A stretch of 64,000 bases of DNA from CAJINA01 sp964636125 (GTDB lineage: Bacteria; Desulfobacterota; Desulfobacteria; Desulfobacterales; CAJINA01). Position numbers and translations under genes: made by a program. The notes under the pieces are model-generated. The model had not been told where the DNA came from. It saw nothing but the letters and a program-made list of their open reading frames with translations, and did no database searches. Below, in pieces: positions 1 to 9,092 of the stretch (positions are counted from its first letter, which is position 1; every line of letters begins with the position of its first letter). The stretch covers positions 1 to 64,000 of the forward strand of contig CAZWPX010000012.1 in assembly GCA_964636125.1 (NCBI GenBank), in the 5' to 3' direction.

Positions 1-193
1 GCTTGTATCTTCTATACTTTCGGTAAGATAGGGTAGTTGGCAACATAATAGCAGTTGTCACCACTTGACAGTCTATTTTTCCTGTTCCGCCTGCACCCGC
101 ATATTGTGGTCAACTCGGAATAAAGCTTTTATCTGTAGATAAGTGGGAGAAGTAGAAGACAAACTCTATCAAGCGTGTTTCCGGAGCGACCTT

Positions 194-1579
194 TCACATG
201 CCCAGTAGTTTCATTTTACGATAAATAAGCGTGCGATGGATGCCAAGATTTCTGGCGGCAACTGTCTTGTTCCCATTGGCCTGGTCTAAGGCTTGGCGAA
301 TAGCATACTTTTCTGCTCCCTGGAGGTATTTGCTTAGGCTTGCATCTGACTCCTTATGTGGGAACTGCACGGAGTGGCGAATATACTCAGGTAAATGTTT
401 TGGAGCGATCATTTTCTGGTCGGCTCGATATATCGCCCGTTGAATAGCGTGCAACAGTTCACGCCCATTGCCTGGCCAATCATATCGCTCCAGTTTTAGA
501 CAGGCTTTAGGATGAATGCGAATACCTTTTCCGGTTGGACCTTTTATCGTTTTTTCAATATAATGATAGGCAAGGGGAAGAATATCACTTGGTCTTTTTC
601 GCAAGGGTTCAATTTGAATGGGAACACCATTAAGCCGGTAATATAGATCCCTGCGAAAAAGTCCACTTTTCATCAGGCGATTCAAGTCCTGGTTGGTGGC
701 TGCAATCACCCTGAAATCAGACGCGACAATATTTACACCGCCAATACGCTCGAATTCTTTGAGTTCCAAAACACGAAGCAGTTTGGGCTGCATTTCAATT
801 GGCATGTCACCGATTTCGTCCAGAAAAATGGTACCCATATGGGCCAACTCAAATTTCCCGGGTTTTCCTTTTGGATGAGCACCCGTGAAAGAACCTTTTT
901 CGTAACCAAACAGCTCCGACTCCAACAGATCTTTGGGTAAAGCTGTACAATTGACGCGCAAAAAGGGATTGCTTCGACGAGGACTGGCGTCATGGATGGC
1001 CTGTGCAAAAAGCTCCTTGCCGGTGCCCGACTCGCCAGTGATCAAAACAGGCATATCATGGGCGGCCACCTGCATCGCCTCCTGCTTCAGTTTTTGCATG
1101 GATGGGCTGGGGCCAATAATATGGTTGAAGGTGTACCGGGTAGAATACATGGAGGCGAGTTCATTTTGAAATTGCTGGATCTTTGTTTCCAGAAAGGCGA
1201 CCTTCTCTGCAAGTTTGTGCGCCGTGGTGGCGGAATCAAAAAGGACCAGGCCAAGAGCAGCTATGACTTTACCCGACTGTTTAATTGGCACTCTCTGCAC
1301 CACCAAGCCCATTCCCTTGAACTTGTGGGGGTGGTTGATTTCAGCAACACCCGATTTGGCAACGATGTGCAGGCGGCTGTTAGCAACAACTTCAGTCACA
1401 TGTTTGCCAAGCGACAGTTCGATATCAACATCGACAAATCTTGCGTATGTGTCGTTGATATAGATAATTTGGCCAACGGCATCAATGACAATGATGCCAA
1501 TCTGCATGTTGTCCAAAAGGCGTTTAAAAAAGCCGGGTTGGCTGATTGGATGCAAATCATGATTTGTTTTTACATTCAT
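194..1579 (-). CDS. Sigma-54-dependent transcriptional activator (PAS-AAA+-Fis)
   Basis: Enhancer-binding activator that remodels sigma-54 RNA polymerase. In the 461-residue product an N-terminal PAS-like sensor (about 15-120) is followed by a short coiled linker. The AAA+ domain has Walker A GESGTGKE (182-189), the sigma-54 contact loop GSFTGA (229-234, Ser in place of the usual Ala) and Walker B IFLDE (251-255). A C-terminal Fis-type helix-turn-helix covers about 415-461. There is no phosphoacceptor receiver domain, so a ligand bound by the PAS domain is the likely input. It lies downstream of and co-oriented with the thiolase and SDR genes, next to two -24/-12 promoters at 3929-3942 and 4132-4145, which it probably activates (inference). 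The family assignment is very secure; the effector is unknown, probably an acid or acyl-CoA handled by the neighbours. Confidence 0.95.
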   Translation of the reverse strand: MNVKTNHDLHPISQPGFFKRLLDNMQIGIIVIDAVGQIIYINDTYARFVDVDIELSLGKHVTEVVANSRLHIVAKSGVAEINHPHKFKGMGLVVQRVPIKQSGKVIAALGLVLFDSATTAHKLAEKVAFLETKIQQFQNELASMYSTRYTFNHIIGPSPSMQKLKQEAMQVAAHDMPVLITGESGTGKELFAQAIHDASPRRSNPFLRVNCTALPKDLLESELFGYEKGSFTGAHPKGKPGKFELAHMGTIFLDEIGDMPIEMQPKLLRVLELKEFERIGGVNIVASDFRVIAATNQDLNRLMKSGLFRRDLYYRLNGVPIQIEPLRKRPSDILPLAYHYIEKTIKGPTGKGIRIHPKACLKLERYDWPGNGRELLHAIQRAIYRADQKMIAPKHLPEYIRHSVQFPHKESDASLSKYLQGAEKYAIRQALDQANGNKTVAARNLGIHRTLIYRKMKLLGM

Positions 1580-1712
1580 TGTTATGCCCTTTTCAAGTCG
1601 ACTGTATTAATTATGATGCAAATCGCCTTGAAAGCAAGGCAAATCAGGCCTTCGCAATTTTTTCCCCAGACAATTATCACTGTATACCAACTACGGCCAG
1701 GGTCACTCGTTA

Positions 1713-2981
1713 TCATTGCAGCCGGCGAAGCGTGGTGACGCAATTGGTGGCTGCTGAACCTCCCACATTAAACACCACACCGATTTGGGGGTTTACTTTA
1801 GAAGGCGCCATGCCTATGGGCTCACCGATCAGTTGTTTATATACCAGGGCGTGCATTGAACATCCGGTTGCCCCAACGGGATGCCCTTTGGATTTGAGTC
1901 CGCCGGATAGATTGACCGGACAGCGGTCATCAGCTGTAAATCTTCCATCAAGGTAATCCCATCCAGCCTGACCGTCGGCGGACAGACCCAGAGCCTCCGT
2001 GGTCAATAGTTGATTGATTGAAAAACAATCATGAACTTCCGCTATATCCACATCATTAATGCTAATTCCAGCCTCCTTAAAGGACTGTTCGCCAGCCAAT
2101 TTTCCGGCAGTCAATTCGTACATATTCGGACGCACGCTCAGGGGCAATCTCTCCGTAGTCAAGCCCACGCCTGCAATTTCTACTACACGCTGGCTCTCTT
2201 TTTTGGCTTGTGATGTTCTGGTAATGACAAGAGCTGCTGCCCCATCAGAAATAAGCGAGCAATCGTGGAGCCTTAATGGATGGGCAATGGTCGGGTTGCT
2301 GCCCTTGCCTTTGTCCGGCAAATCTAAAATCGCTTCAGGGGTAAACAGCTTAAGGCGATCTGCCGGGCTGCCTTTGGAAAAGTGGGCCAAAGGGTTTTCC
2401 ATACCGTTGCTATAAGATAGTGCGGAAACAGCGGCAAACATTCTTTGGATGTCCTCTAAAGAATAACGGTAGTGATCCATGTACCCTTTGGCGTATTCGG
2501 CAAACAGCCCCGGGAAAGTTACGCCACTGGCCCCCTCTTCGGGCCAGTAGGAGGAACAGGCTAAAGCATTCGTCACCCCTGGAGTGTCCAGGAGGCTCAT
2601 TTTCTCAACGCCGATAACCAGGATACGATCATACCTTCCCGATTCAATGGCAAAGATGGCGTTGTAAAGGGCGATTGAGGAGCTGGCACAGGCTCCTTCG
2701 GTGCGGGTCGTTGGCAAAAATCGAAACTGTTCCGGCGCAACCTCCAGCCCCAACGGTCCCACATGCTCCTGGTTGATAAATCGTGAAGGCGAGCAGGTCC
2801 CGATCCAAACGCCGTCAATATCTTTGGCTTCAATTCCTGCGTCCTGCAAAGCGCCTTGCCCGGCTTCCGCAATCAATTCATAGTATGATTTGGTGTCCTT
2901 CACTTGTCCGTTTTCTTTGTTTTTAGCTGCAAAATAACCAAATTTGGTATTGTAGGCGCCAGTGATGCTGACTTTGCTCAT
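1713..2981 (-). CDS. Thiolase family protein (acetyl-CoA acyltransferase-like)
   Basis: Probable beta-ketoacyl-CoA thiolase of the SCP-x/lipid-transfer type, cleaving a 3-ketoacyl-CoA with CoA. The 422-residue product has a nucleophilic cysteine in TEGACASSSIAL, the HDCF motif of the thiolase/SCP-x family, and GGLKSKGHPVGATG near the C-terminus. The reading frame is open 47 codons further upstream, but ATG at 2981 is chosen because AAGGAG lies just before it and the N-terminus MSKVSITGAYNTKFG matches the family. It lies downstream of the SDR gene (76-base gap) and probably shares its sigma-54 promoter. With the CoA ligase and SDR it suggests a beta-oxidation-like route; the substrate cannot be read from the sequence. 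Confidence 0.9.
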   Translation of the reverse strand: MSKVSITGAYNTKFGYFAAKNKENGQVKDTKSYYELIAEAGQGALQDAGIEAKDIDGVWIGTCSPSRFINQEHVGPLGLEVAPEQFRFLPTTRTEGACASSSIALYNAIFAIESGRYDRILVIGVEKMSLLDTPGVTNALACSSYWPEEGASGVTFPGLFAEYAKGYMDHYRYSLEDIQRMFAAVSALSYSNGMENPLAHFSKGSPADRLKLFTPEAILDLPDKGKGSNPTIAHPLRLHDCSLISDGAAALVITRTSQAKKESQRVVEIAGVGLTTERLPLSVRPNMYELTAGKLAGEQSFKEAGISINDVDIAEVHDCFSINQLLTTEALGLSADGQAGWDYLDGRFTADDRCPVNLSGGLKSKGHPVGATGCSMHALVYKQLIGEPIGMAPSKVNPQIGVVFNVGGSAATNCVTTLRRLQ

Positions 2982-3057
2982 GGTGTCTCCTTTATATTTA
3001 ATGATATGTGGTACTATCGTACCGGTACGCTGACTTGACACAAATGTGCAATCGTTC

Positions 3058-3843
3058 TTATCCTCGTGCCCCCAAACGCAAACCGCCATGAACATAATAA
3101 ACATCTCCGGTGAGGGCTTCATTTCGGTATAGCTCCTTTACCAGGGATGCGATCTCAATCGGATCAACCAACCGGCCAATAGGTACATTTTGGAGAACTT
3201 TCTGAAGGGCAGCCTGATTCATACCTTCAAGAATCGGGGTCGCCACGTATCCGGGGGCCACTGCCACACAGCGAATACGGTGGGCAATACCCCGTCGGAA
3301 AAACTCTGCCGTCAGCACTTTCGGCATCACAGAGACGGCAGCCTTGGTACTCGAGTAGTTGATCTGGCCGGCTGTTCCAAGTGATCCGGTAGAAGAAATA
3401 AGGCAGATCAATCCGCGGCAGCGATGATTAACCATCTGCTCCACGGTCTCGCGTACGGTTAGAAAAACACCGGTAAGATTGACATCCAATACTTTCTGAA
3501 AATCTACGAGTGACATTTTACGTGTCACTTTACCCGTTTCCCGGTCGGGTGAAACCAGTAGACCATCTTTGATAATACCGGCACTCGGAACCACCAGATT
3601 AATTGCGCCAAAAGTATCTATGGCTGTTTTGGCCAAATGGTGGTTGTCCTCTTCTTTTGTGATGTCACACACAACGGTTGCCACATCACCGCTGATTTGT
3701 GATTTGGCGATTTCCAGTGCATCAGCATCCAGATCAGCCAACACAACTTTCCCCCCTGCTTCAGCCCAGAATTTAGCCAAAGACAATCCGATGCCACTGG
3801 CGCCGCCGGTAATGACAGCGACTGAATGTTCGACAGGTAACAT
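3058..3843 (-). CDS. Short-chain dehydrogenase/reductase
   Basis: NAD(P)-dependent SDR oxidoreductase of 261 residues, classical length. The cofactor loop TGGASGIG is near residue 12, and an acidic residue at the end of beta-2 (LADLDAD) favours NAD. The active site contains SSTGS followed by the YSSTK (YxxxK) catalytic pair, and the usual PG motif follows (VAPGYVATPI). ATG at 3843 is preceded by AAGGAG at good spacing. It is the first gene of the leftward SDR-thiolase unit and sits about 85 bases downstream of a predicted sigma-54 promoter. Its likely role is oxidation of a 3-hydroxyacyl-CoA or similar alcohol before thiolysis (inference from neighbours). The family is certain and the substrate unknown. 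Confidence 0.9.
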   Translation of the reverse strand: MLPVEHSVAVITGGASGIGLSLAKFWAEAGGKVVLADLDADALEIAKSQISGDVATVVCDITKEEDNHHLAKTAIDTFGAINLVVPSAGIIKDGLLVSPDRETGKVTRKMSLVDFQKVLDVNLTGVFLTVRETVEQMVNHRCRGLICLISSTGSLGTAGQINYSSTKAAVSVMPKVLTAEFFRRGIAHRIRCVAVAPGYVATPILEGMNQAALQKVLQNVPIGRLVDPIEIASLVKELYRNEALTGDVYYVHGGLRLGARG

Positions 3844-3928
3844 TTAATACTCCTTAGTAAAATGAGATGTAGTTGCGCGTGGAACAAGCAACTTGTAGAA
3901 ACAAATGCATCTTTAGCGGAAGATATTA

Positions 3929-3942
3929 GCAATTCCTATGCC
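3929..3942 (-). promoter_or_regulatory. Predicted sigma-54 (-24/-12) promoter driving SDR-thiolase
   Basis: On the minus strand the sequence reads GGCATAGGAATTGC, with the invariant GG and GC exactly 10 bases apart and a TTGC -12 box. It lies 85 bases upstream of the SDR start codon. A sigma-54 activator gene is encoded in the same cluster. Position and spacing fit the consensus; no transcript start is known. Confidence 0.65.
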
Positions 3943-4131
3943 GAAACAAAGAAGCCTGATTGTCAGCGCCCTGACGATGCTTCCAGCCCGAAAAAGTTAA
4001 TAAATGTATTAAATATGCTACAATTATTCAATGCGATACTATTTCATGGCCATACCAGTCATCAAAGCCATCACCCAAATTGCTTTGTAATTTAAGCATG
4101 ATATAGCATTTAATTTTTATAACCGTCTTCA

Positions 4132-4145
4132 GGCATGCTTCTTGC
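4132..4145 (+). promoter_or_regulatory. Predicted sigma-54 (-24/-12) promoter driving CoA ligase and TRAP genes
   Basis: GGCATGCTTCTTGC keeps the GG-N10-GC spacing and has a canonical GGCA -24 half and TTGC -12 half. It lies 64 bases upstream of the acyl-CoA ligase ATG and shares its GGCAT start and TTGC end with the divergent element at 3929-3942, which supports co-regulation by the nearby activator. Confidence 0.7.
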
Positions 4146-4209
4146 CAATTACTTTCTATGTATTTTCATCATTTGTAAGCAACTGTCTCGCCATAATTAA
4201 GGAGGCTGC

Positions 4210-5730
4210 ATGAACATTGGCTCTATCTTTACACGGCACGCCAAATACAGGCCTGACCATACTGGCCTCATTTTCCAGAACCAACGGCTCACCTATCGAC
4301 AGTACAACGAAAATATCAATCGTCTGGCCAATGCCATGCTGCAGCTGGGTGTCCAAAAAGGAACCAAGGTTGTAACCATATTGCCAAACTGTATCGAGCT
4401 TCTGGAGATCTACTGGGCCGCAGCAAAAATCGGTGCTGTGGTGGTACCCATGAGCACATTGCTTCTGGCAAGTGCTCTGCGTTCCCTGCTCAACGATTCG
4501 GATGCAGAACTGGTTATCAGTAATACTTCTTTTGTGGATATCCTAAACCAGATAAGGGGCGATTTGGCCAAGATTCCCGCTGACCGGTATATCTTAACCG
4601 ACACAACCAATACCGATGGGTTTCATGACTATCATGCACTCAAAGCAGCCGCTGAAAGCCAGGAACCCCAAGGTGTAGTCACCAGTGGAAATGACCTCTT
4701 CAACATCATGTACAGCAGCGGTACCACCGGACTTCCCAAAGGAATTGCCCATACGCACACCATCCGCATTGCTTACGGGACCTCTTTTGCGTCCGCTTTT
4801 CGGCTAACACCTGAAAGTATTACCATGCATGCCGGTGCCATTGTCTTCAACGGTGCGTTTGTGGATCTGATGCCGACGGTTTTTCAAGGTGCCACCTATA
4901 TTCTTCTGCCCCAGTTTGACCCTGTTGACTACATCGAAACCATCCAGAAGGAAAAAGTAACCCACATTATGGTGGTCCCCGCCCAGATCATCGCCATGCT
5001 CAACGCTCCCAACTATGATCCTGAAAAACTGGAATCACTGGAAATGATACTGGCACTGGGGGCTCCTTTGCACATGGAACACAAAAAAGCGCTGACCCGC
5101 GATCTTCCTGGGCGCTTCTATGAACTCTATGGATTGACTGAGGGGTTCGTCACTGTTCTCGATAAAAACGACTATTATAAAAAACCAAAATCAGTTGGTG
5201 TTCCGCCGCCCCTGTTTGAAATGAAAATTGTAGATGATCAGGATAAAACGCTCCCTGCCAATGAGGTTGGGGAGATTTGCGGAAAAGGACCTATTTTAAT
5301 GGAGGGGTACTACAAACGCGATGATTTGACTCAAAAGGCAATTATCGACGGGTGGCTTCACTCCGGTGATTTGGGCTACGTGGATGAAGACGGATTCCTT
5401 TACCTGGTGGACAGGATCAAAGATATGATCATCTCCGGTGGGGTCAACGTATATCCGCGAGATATCGAAGAAGTGATCGTCCAGCATCCCGCTGTAAGTG
5501 AAGTAGCGGTATTCGGTGTTTCTGATGAAAAATGGGGGGAGGTGCCGGTAGCCACGGTGATATTGATGCCGACCGGCAACGCAACGGCCGATGAACTGAA
5601 AGTTTGGACTAATGAGCATGTCGGAGCCAAGTTCCAGCGCGTGGCACACATAAGGATTTTGGAAGAATTTCCTAGAAATGTGGCCGGGAAAATTCTCAAA
5701 CGCGAAATGCGTAATTCATTTAAAAAGTGA
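4210..5730 (+). CDS. AMP-forming acyl-CoA ligase (class I adenylate-forming enzyme)
   Basis: ATP-dependent CoA ligase, 506 residues, that activates a carboxylic acid through an acyl-adenylate. The P-loop-like motif YSSGTTGLPKG is near residue 170, the A5 motif YGLTEG near 305, the GDLGYVDEDG hinge region near 395, DRIKDMIISGG just after, and the C-terminal catalytic lysine in NVAGKILKREMR. AAGGAGG lies 8 bases before the ATG. It is the first rightward gene behind a sigma-54-type promoter and is followed after 115 bases by the TRAP transporter, so it probably activates the imported acid. Aromatic, cyclic or medium-chain substrates are all possible; none can be chosen from the sequence alone. 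Confidence 0.92.
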   Translation: MNIGSIFTRHAKYRPDHTGLIFQNQRLTYRQYNENINRLANAMLQLGVQKGTKVVTILPNCIELLEIYWAAAKIGAVVVPMSTLLLASALRSLLNDSDAELVISNTSFVDILNQIRGDLAKIPADRYILTDTTNTDGFHDYHALKAAAESQEPQGVVTSGNDLFNIMYSSGTTGLPKGIAHTHTIRIAYGTSFASAFRLTPESITMHAGAIVFNGAFVDLMPTVFQGATYILLPQFDPVDYIETIQKEKVTHIMVVPAQIIAMLNAPNYDPEKLESLEMILALGAPLHMEHKKALTRDLPGRFYELYGLTEGFVTVLDKNDYYKKPKSVGVPPPLFEMKIVDDQDKTLPANEVGEICGKGPILMEGYYKRDDLTQKAIIDGWLHSGDLGYVDEDGFLYLVDRIKDMIISGGVNVYPRDIEEVIVQHPAVSEVAVFGVSDEKWGEVPVATVILMPTGNATADELKVWTNEHVGAKFQRVAHIRILEEFPRNVAGKILKREMRNSFKK

Positions 5731-5777
5731 TTAAAACAAATATCACCGCTATCCGATACGAATCGGTGGGGAATACT

Positions 5778-5811
5778 GTAGCAAGTTCAATACGTGTCGT
5801 AAATTTGCTAC
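5778..5811. repeat. Inverted repeat upstream of the TRAP operon
   Basis: GTAGCAA (5778-5784) and TTGCTAC (5805-5811) are perfect inverted arms around a 20-base spacer, ending 35 bases before the dctP-like start codon. The right half, read as TGCTACA, recurs at 4016-4022. It may be an operator or enhancer site for the local activator, or a weak stem. Only weak -24/-12-like matches are seen in this gap. Confidence 0.4.
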
Positions 5812-5845
5812 ATTCAAACAAGAACATTGGACAAGGAGGCTATCA

Positions 5846-6913
5846 ATGACACAACTCAGAAAAACTGCTTTAACTGTGCTATGTATTACCCTGGTCATGA
5901 CTTTTTGCGCTGGACAGGTGATGGCTGAAAAGAAATTCTTACTGAAAATACCCACTGCATTCAGCACTGCACTGCCCACCCTGGGGGATTCAATTGTCAA
6001 ATTTAAAGAAAACGTAGAATCTCTCAGTGAGGGAACGATTAAGATCAAAATTTATGATCCCGGCAAGTTGGTTCCCGCTTTTGAGATCCTTGATGCTACT
6101 TCCACTGGTAAAATTGACGGAGGCTATTGGGTGTCAGGCTACGCTACCGGTAAAATCAAGGCCAGCCAGTTATTCACCGCTATTCCTTTCGGACAGGGAA
6201 TCCCCTATTATTTAGGATGGCTGTACAACGGTAACGGCGGTAAATTGTACCAGGAGATGTACGACCAGGCCGGATACAACGTCAAGGTGCTGCCCCTGGC
6301 TTTTCTCGCTCCGGAAACCGCCGGCTGGTTCCGCAAAGAGATCAACTCACCCGAGGATTTAAAAGGGTTGAAAATTCGCTTTTTTGGTCTGGGGGGCAAA
6401 GTGTTGAGTAAACTGGGGGCTTCCGTGACGACCATTCCCGGCGGCGAAATTTTTCCAGCCCTGGAAAAAGGCGCTCTGGATGCCACTGAGTTTTCTACAC
6501 CGGCTATCGATACCAAGCTTGGCTTTGCTAAAGTAGCCAAATACAATTATTTCCCAAGCTGGCACCAGCCCATGACCCATTGCGAACTCCTGATTAATAA
6601 GGACACGTTCAATAAGATGAGCCCCCGTCAACAAGCTGCGATGACAATTTCAGCCATGGCGGTGAACACCTATTCGGTAGCCAAATCCCACGCTGAACAG
6701 GGTCCTGTGGTTAAAGAGAATATAACCAAATACGGCACGGTAAATAAAACCTGGTCACCGAAAATGCTGAAACTGTTCAAAGAGACATTCGACGAGGTTA
6801 TGGTAGAAGAATCGGCCTCAGATCCCTTTTTCAAAAAGGTATGGGAAGATTACAAGGCGTATTCAGAATCAACCTCCCCCTATGAAAATGTAGCCCACCT
6901 GCCTACCAATTAG
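5846..6913 (+). CDS. TRAP transporter periplasmic solute-binding protein (DctP family)
   Basis: Periplasmic receptor of a tripartite ATP-independent transporter. The 355-residue precursor has a signal peptide (basic MTQLRK, hydrophobic core, cleavage near VMA-EKK at about residue 28). The mature part shows DctP-family features including YDPGKLVPAFEILDATSTGKIDGGYW, LKGLKIRFFGLGGKVLSKLGA and EFSTPAIDTKLGFAKVAKYNYFPSWHQP. AAGGAGG precedes the ATG. It is followed by the small and large permease genes, giving a complete P-Q-M set. In this family an Arg in the KIR segment usually contacts the ligand carboxylate, which fits uptake of the acid activated by the upstream ligase (inference). Confidence 0.93.
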   Translation: MTQLRKTALTVLCITLVMTFCAGQVMAEKKFLLKIPTAFSTALPTLGDSIVKFKENVESLSEGTIKIKIYDPGKLVPAFEILDATSTGKIDGGYWVSGYATGKIKASQLFTAIPFGQGIPYYLGWLYNGNGGKLYQEMYDQAGYNVKVLPLAFLAPETAGWFRKEINSPEDLKGLKIRFFGLGGKVLSKLGASVTTIPGGEIFPALEKGALDATEFSTPAIDTKLGFAKVAKYNYFPSWHQPMTHCELLINKDTFNKMSPRQQAAMTISAMAVNTYSVAKSHAEQGPVVKENITKYGTVNKTWSPKMLKLFKETFDEVMVEESASDPFFKKVWEDYKAYSESTSPYENVAHLPTN

Positions 6914-6940
6914 GCTTTGGATTGAGGTATTGATAAGTAT

Positions 6941-7486
6941 ATGGAAAAAGTAGCTATGGAAAAAACAGTTCAGAACAAGAGCCTTCCTGACAAACTGGAT
7001 CGATTCATACTGAGCACAGGCCATTTTTTAAGTTGGGCCAATGGCCTGCTTGTCCTGATTATCGTCTTGCAGGTCCTGCTTCGATATGGATTCGGCCACG
7101 GGCTGGTGTTGCTTGAAGAACTGGAGTGGCACCTGTACGCCCTGGCTTTCATGTTTGGGCTTTCCTACGCGTTGATCACCGATGCGCATGTCCGTGTGGA
7201 TCTTCTTCACAATCGGCTCTCTGCAAAGACCAAACACTGGATAGACGTGCTGGGGACGCTTTTTCTGCTCTTGCCGTTTATTTTGGCTGTTATGTATCAT
7301 AGCTACGATTTTTTCCTGGACTCATGGGTACATAGCGAAAGATCCAGGGCCCCCTTGGGGCTGCCGTTCACATGGGCTATAAAGGCCGTCATTCCGTTGA
7401 GTTTTGGAATGTTCGGCCTTGCAGCCTTTTCCCGTATGCTCCGTTCACTACAAGCAATATTTAAGAGCACTGATGGAACTGACTGA
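6941..7486 (+). CDS. TRAP transporter small permease (DctQ family)
   Basis: Four-helix membrane subunit, 181 residues, that partners the large permease in Na+-driven import. Hydrophobic segments are visible at about residues 27-47, 60-78, 100-120 and 143-165, and the family motif EELEWHLYALAFMFGLSYAL lies in the second helix region. The gene starts 27 bases after dctP and its stop overlaps the start of the large permease in a TGATG arrangement, so translation is coupled. An alternative start at the second Met (residue 6) is possible. The assignment is secure from order and topology. Confidence 0.9.
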   Translation: MEKVAMEKTVQNKSLPDKLDRFILSTGHFLSWANGLLVLIIVLQVLLRYGFGHGLVLLEELEWHLYALAFMFGLSYALITDAHVRVDLLHNRLSAKTKHWIDVLGTLFLLLPFILAVMYHSYDFFLDSWVHSERSRAPLGLPFTWAIKAVIPLSFGMFGLAAFSRMLRSLQAIFKSTDGTD

Positions 7487-8871
7487 TGGAAATAGCTGAT
7501 TATCTTGTTGTTGTAATGTTTTTGACCTTCATCGGGTTACTGCTCAGCGGTTACCCGGTGGCTTTGTGCCTTATGGGGACATCGATTATCTTCACCGGTG
7601 TCGGGTATCTCTCCGACCTGTATCTGGATACCTTGACCGGTGTTGATTTCGGTTATTTTGGTCTGGCGGTTACTCGAATTTACGGCACTATGGCCAACTG
7701 GGTACTGGTCTCTCTGCCCATGTTCATTTTCATGGGGCTGATGCTGGACCGCTCAGGGATTGCCGAACGATTAATGGTATCCGCCCAGGAACTTTTCGGC
7801 AAGGTCCGGGGCGGCCTGGCCATCACCGTAACCATGATCGGGGTTTTGCTGGCCGCCTCTACAGGCATCATCGGCGCTTCGGTTGTCCTGCTGGGGCTTT
7901 TGAGCATCCCGGCCATGCTCAAACAGGGTTATTCCAAAACCCTGGCGCTGGGCACCGTGGCAGGCGCCGGCACTTTGGGTATCCTGATTCCTCCCAGTAT
8001 CATGCTGGTGGTGATGGCCGACCAACTGGCCCTTTCGGTAGGCGACCTGTTTATGGGTGCTGTTTTTCCAGGCCTGATCTTGGCCGGTCTCTACGTGACT
8101 TATCTCCTGGCTTTTTGCTATATCAAACCAGATGCGGCACCGCTGTCGCCGGACCGGCGTTCAATATCCTGGAAGGTGATCTTTGATGTTGTTAAGAACG
8201 TCATCCCGCCGGCGCTGCTGATTGTGGCGGTATTGGGATCCATTTTCATGGGTATTGCCACCGTTACCGAAGCCAGTGGCGTGGGAGCCCTGTTCGCCAC
8301 CGTGCTGGCGGCCAGCTATAAGAAATTCAACCTTGGTGTTCTCAAAGAGGTTTTGCACTCTACATATAACACCACGGCCTACATCTTCGGCATTCTTATC
8401 GGCGCGACCTGTTTTGCTCTGGTGCTGCGGGGGCTGGGCGGAGACGAATTTATTGAACGGATGTTGACCGGTCTGCCGTTCGGCCCATACGGCATAATAG
8501 CATTTATTCTGTTTTGCGTGTTTCTGCTTGGTTTTTTTCTGGATTGGGTGGAGATCACGCTGATCATTTTACCCCTGGTGGCGCCGGTGGTTGCTAAACT
8601 CGGTCTTACCATAGAAGGGTACGGCGTCGTAGAAAATCCGGAGATGATCTGGTTTCTACTGCTGACGGCTGTGACACTGCAGACCTCCTTTTTAACACCA
8701 CCGGTAGGATTCGCCCTGTTTTATCTTAAAGGCGTGGCGCCACCCGAAATCAAACTTGCGGATATCTACAAGGGGGTCATCCCCTTTATCATTCTCCAGC
8801 TCATCGGCCTGCTGATTGTTGCCCTTTTCCCGCAACTGGTGACATGGCTTCCGTCAGTGGTCTACCGGTAG
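7486..8871 (+). CDS. TRAP transporter large permease (DctM family)
   Basis: Transport subunit of 461 residues, somewhat longer than the usual 420-440, with a dozen or so hydrophobic helices across its whole length. Typical DctM features are GYPVALCLMG near the N-terminus, SLPMFIFMGLMLDRSGIAERL, GTVAGAGTLGILIPPSIMLVV and the C-terminal LQTSFLTPPVGFALFYLKG. It overlaps the DctQ stop by one base. It probably couples inward Na+ movement to uptake of the acid delivered by the binding protein. It is the last gene of the rightward catabolic unit; the next genes are on the opposite strand and belong to a prophage-like element. Confidence 0.93.
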   Translation: MEIADYLVVVMFLTFIGLLLSGYPVALCLMGTSIIFTGVGYLSDLYLDTLTGVDFGYFGLAVTRIYGTMANWVLVSLPMFIFMGLMLDRSGIAERLMVSAQELFGKVRGGLAITVTMIGVLLAASTGIIGASVVLLGLLSIPAMLKQGYSKTLALGTVAGAGTLGILIPPSIMLVVMADQLALSVGDLFMGAVFPGLILAGLYVTYLLAFCYIKPDAAPLSPDRRSISWKVIFDVVKNVIPPALLIVAVLGSIFMGIATVTEASGVGALFATVLAASYKKFNLGVLKEVLHSTYNTTAYIFGILIGATCFALVLRGLGGDEFIERMLTGLPFGPYGIIAFILFCVFLLGFFLDWVEITLIILPLVAPVVAKLGLTIEGYGVVENPEMIWFLLLTAVTLQTSFLTPPVGFALFYLKGVAPPEIKLADIYKGVIPFIILQLIGLLIVALFPQLVTWLPSVVYR

Positions 8872-9092
8872 TGAGGGTGGCACTAAAATATTAATTTGAC
8901 ATTCAGTTTCCTTTTACAACAAAACGTGTGTCTTCTGGACCGATATTGCCTTTTCCGGTATGGGGCAGCCTCATCACCACAAGATGTTGATTTTTTGTTT
9001 TAGGTTGTTCAGAGACATGTATCTTGCCAGAAAGCAAACATATCAACGAACAATATTCCATGTGATGTTCGATAATTATCTTGTATCAGATT

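Larger units (their letters stand above)
3844..4209. other. Divergent regulatory intergenic region of the catabolic island
   Basis: This 366-base AT-rich gap separates the leftward SDR-thiolase unit from the rightward CoA ligase/TRAP unit. It carries two sigma-54-type promoters pointing outward (listed separately), with about 190 bases between them where enhancer sites for the activator would be expected. A TGCTACA heptamer at 4016-4022 recurs upstream of the TRAP genes. No convincing ORF was seen here. Confidence 0.7.

Noticed and set aside
992..1738. 248-residue plus-strand ORF
   Set aside because: Antisense to the sigma-54 activator, whose domains are complete; no ribosome site and unnatural composition.
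8872..9092. Left attachment site of the prophage
   Set aside because: No sequence here matched the int/mpl junction by eye, so no att feature was reported.
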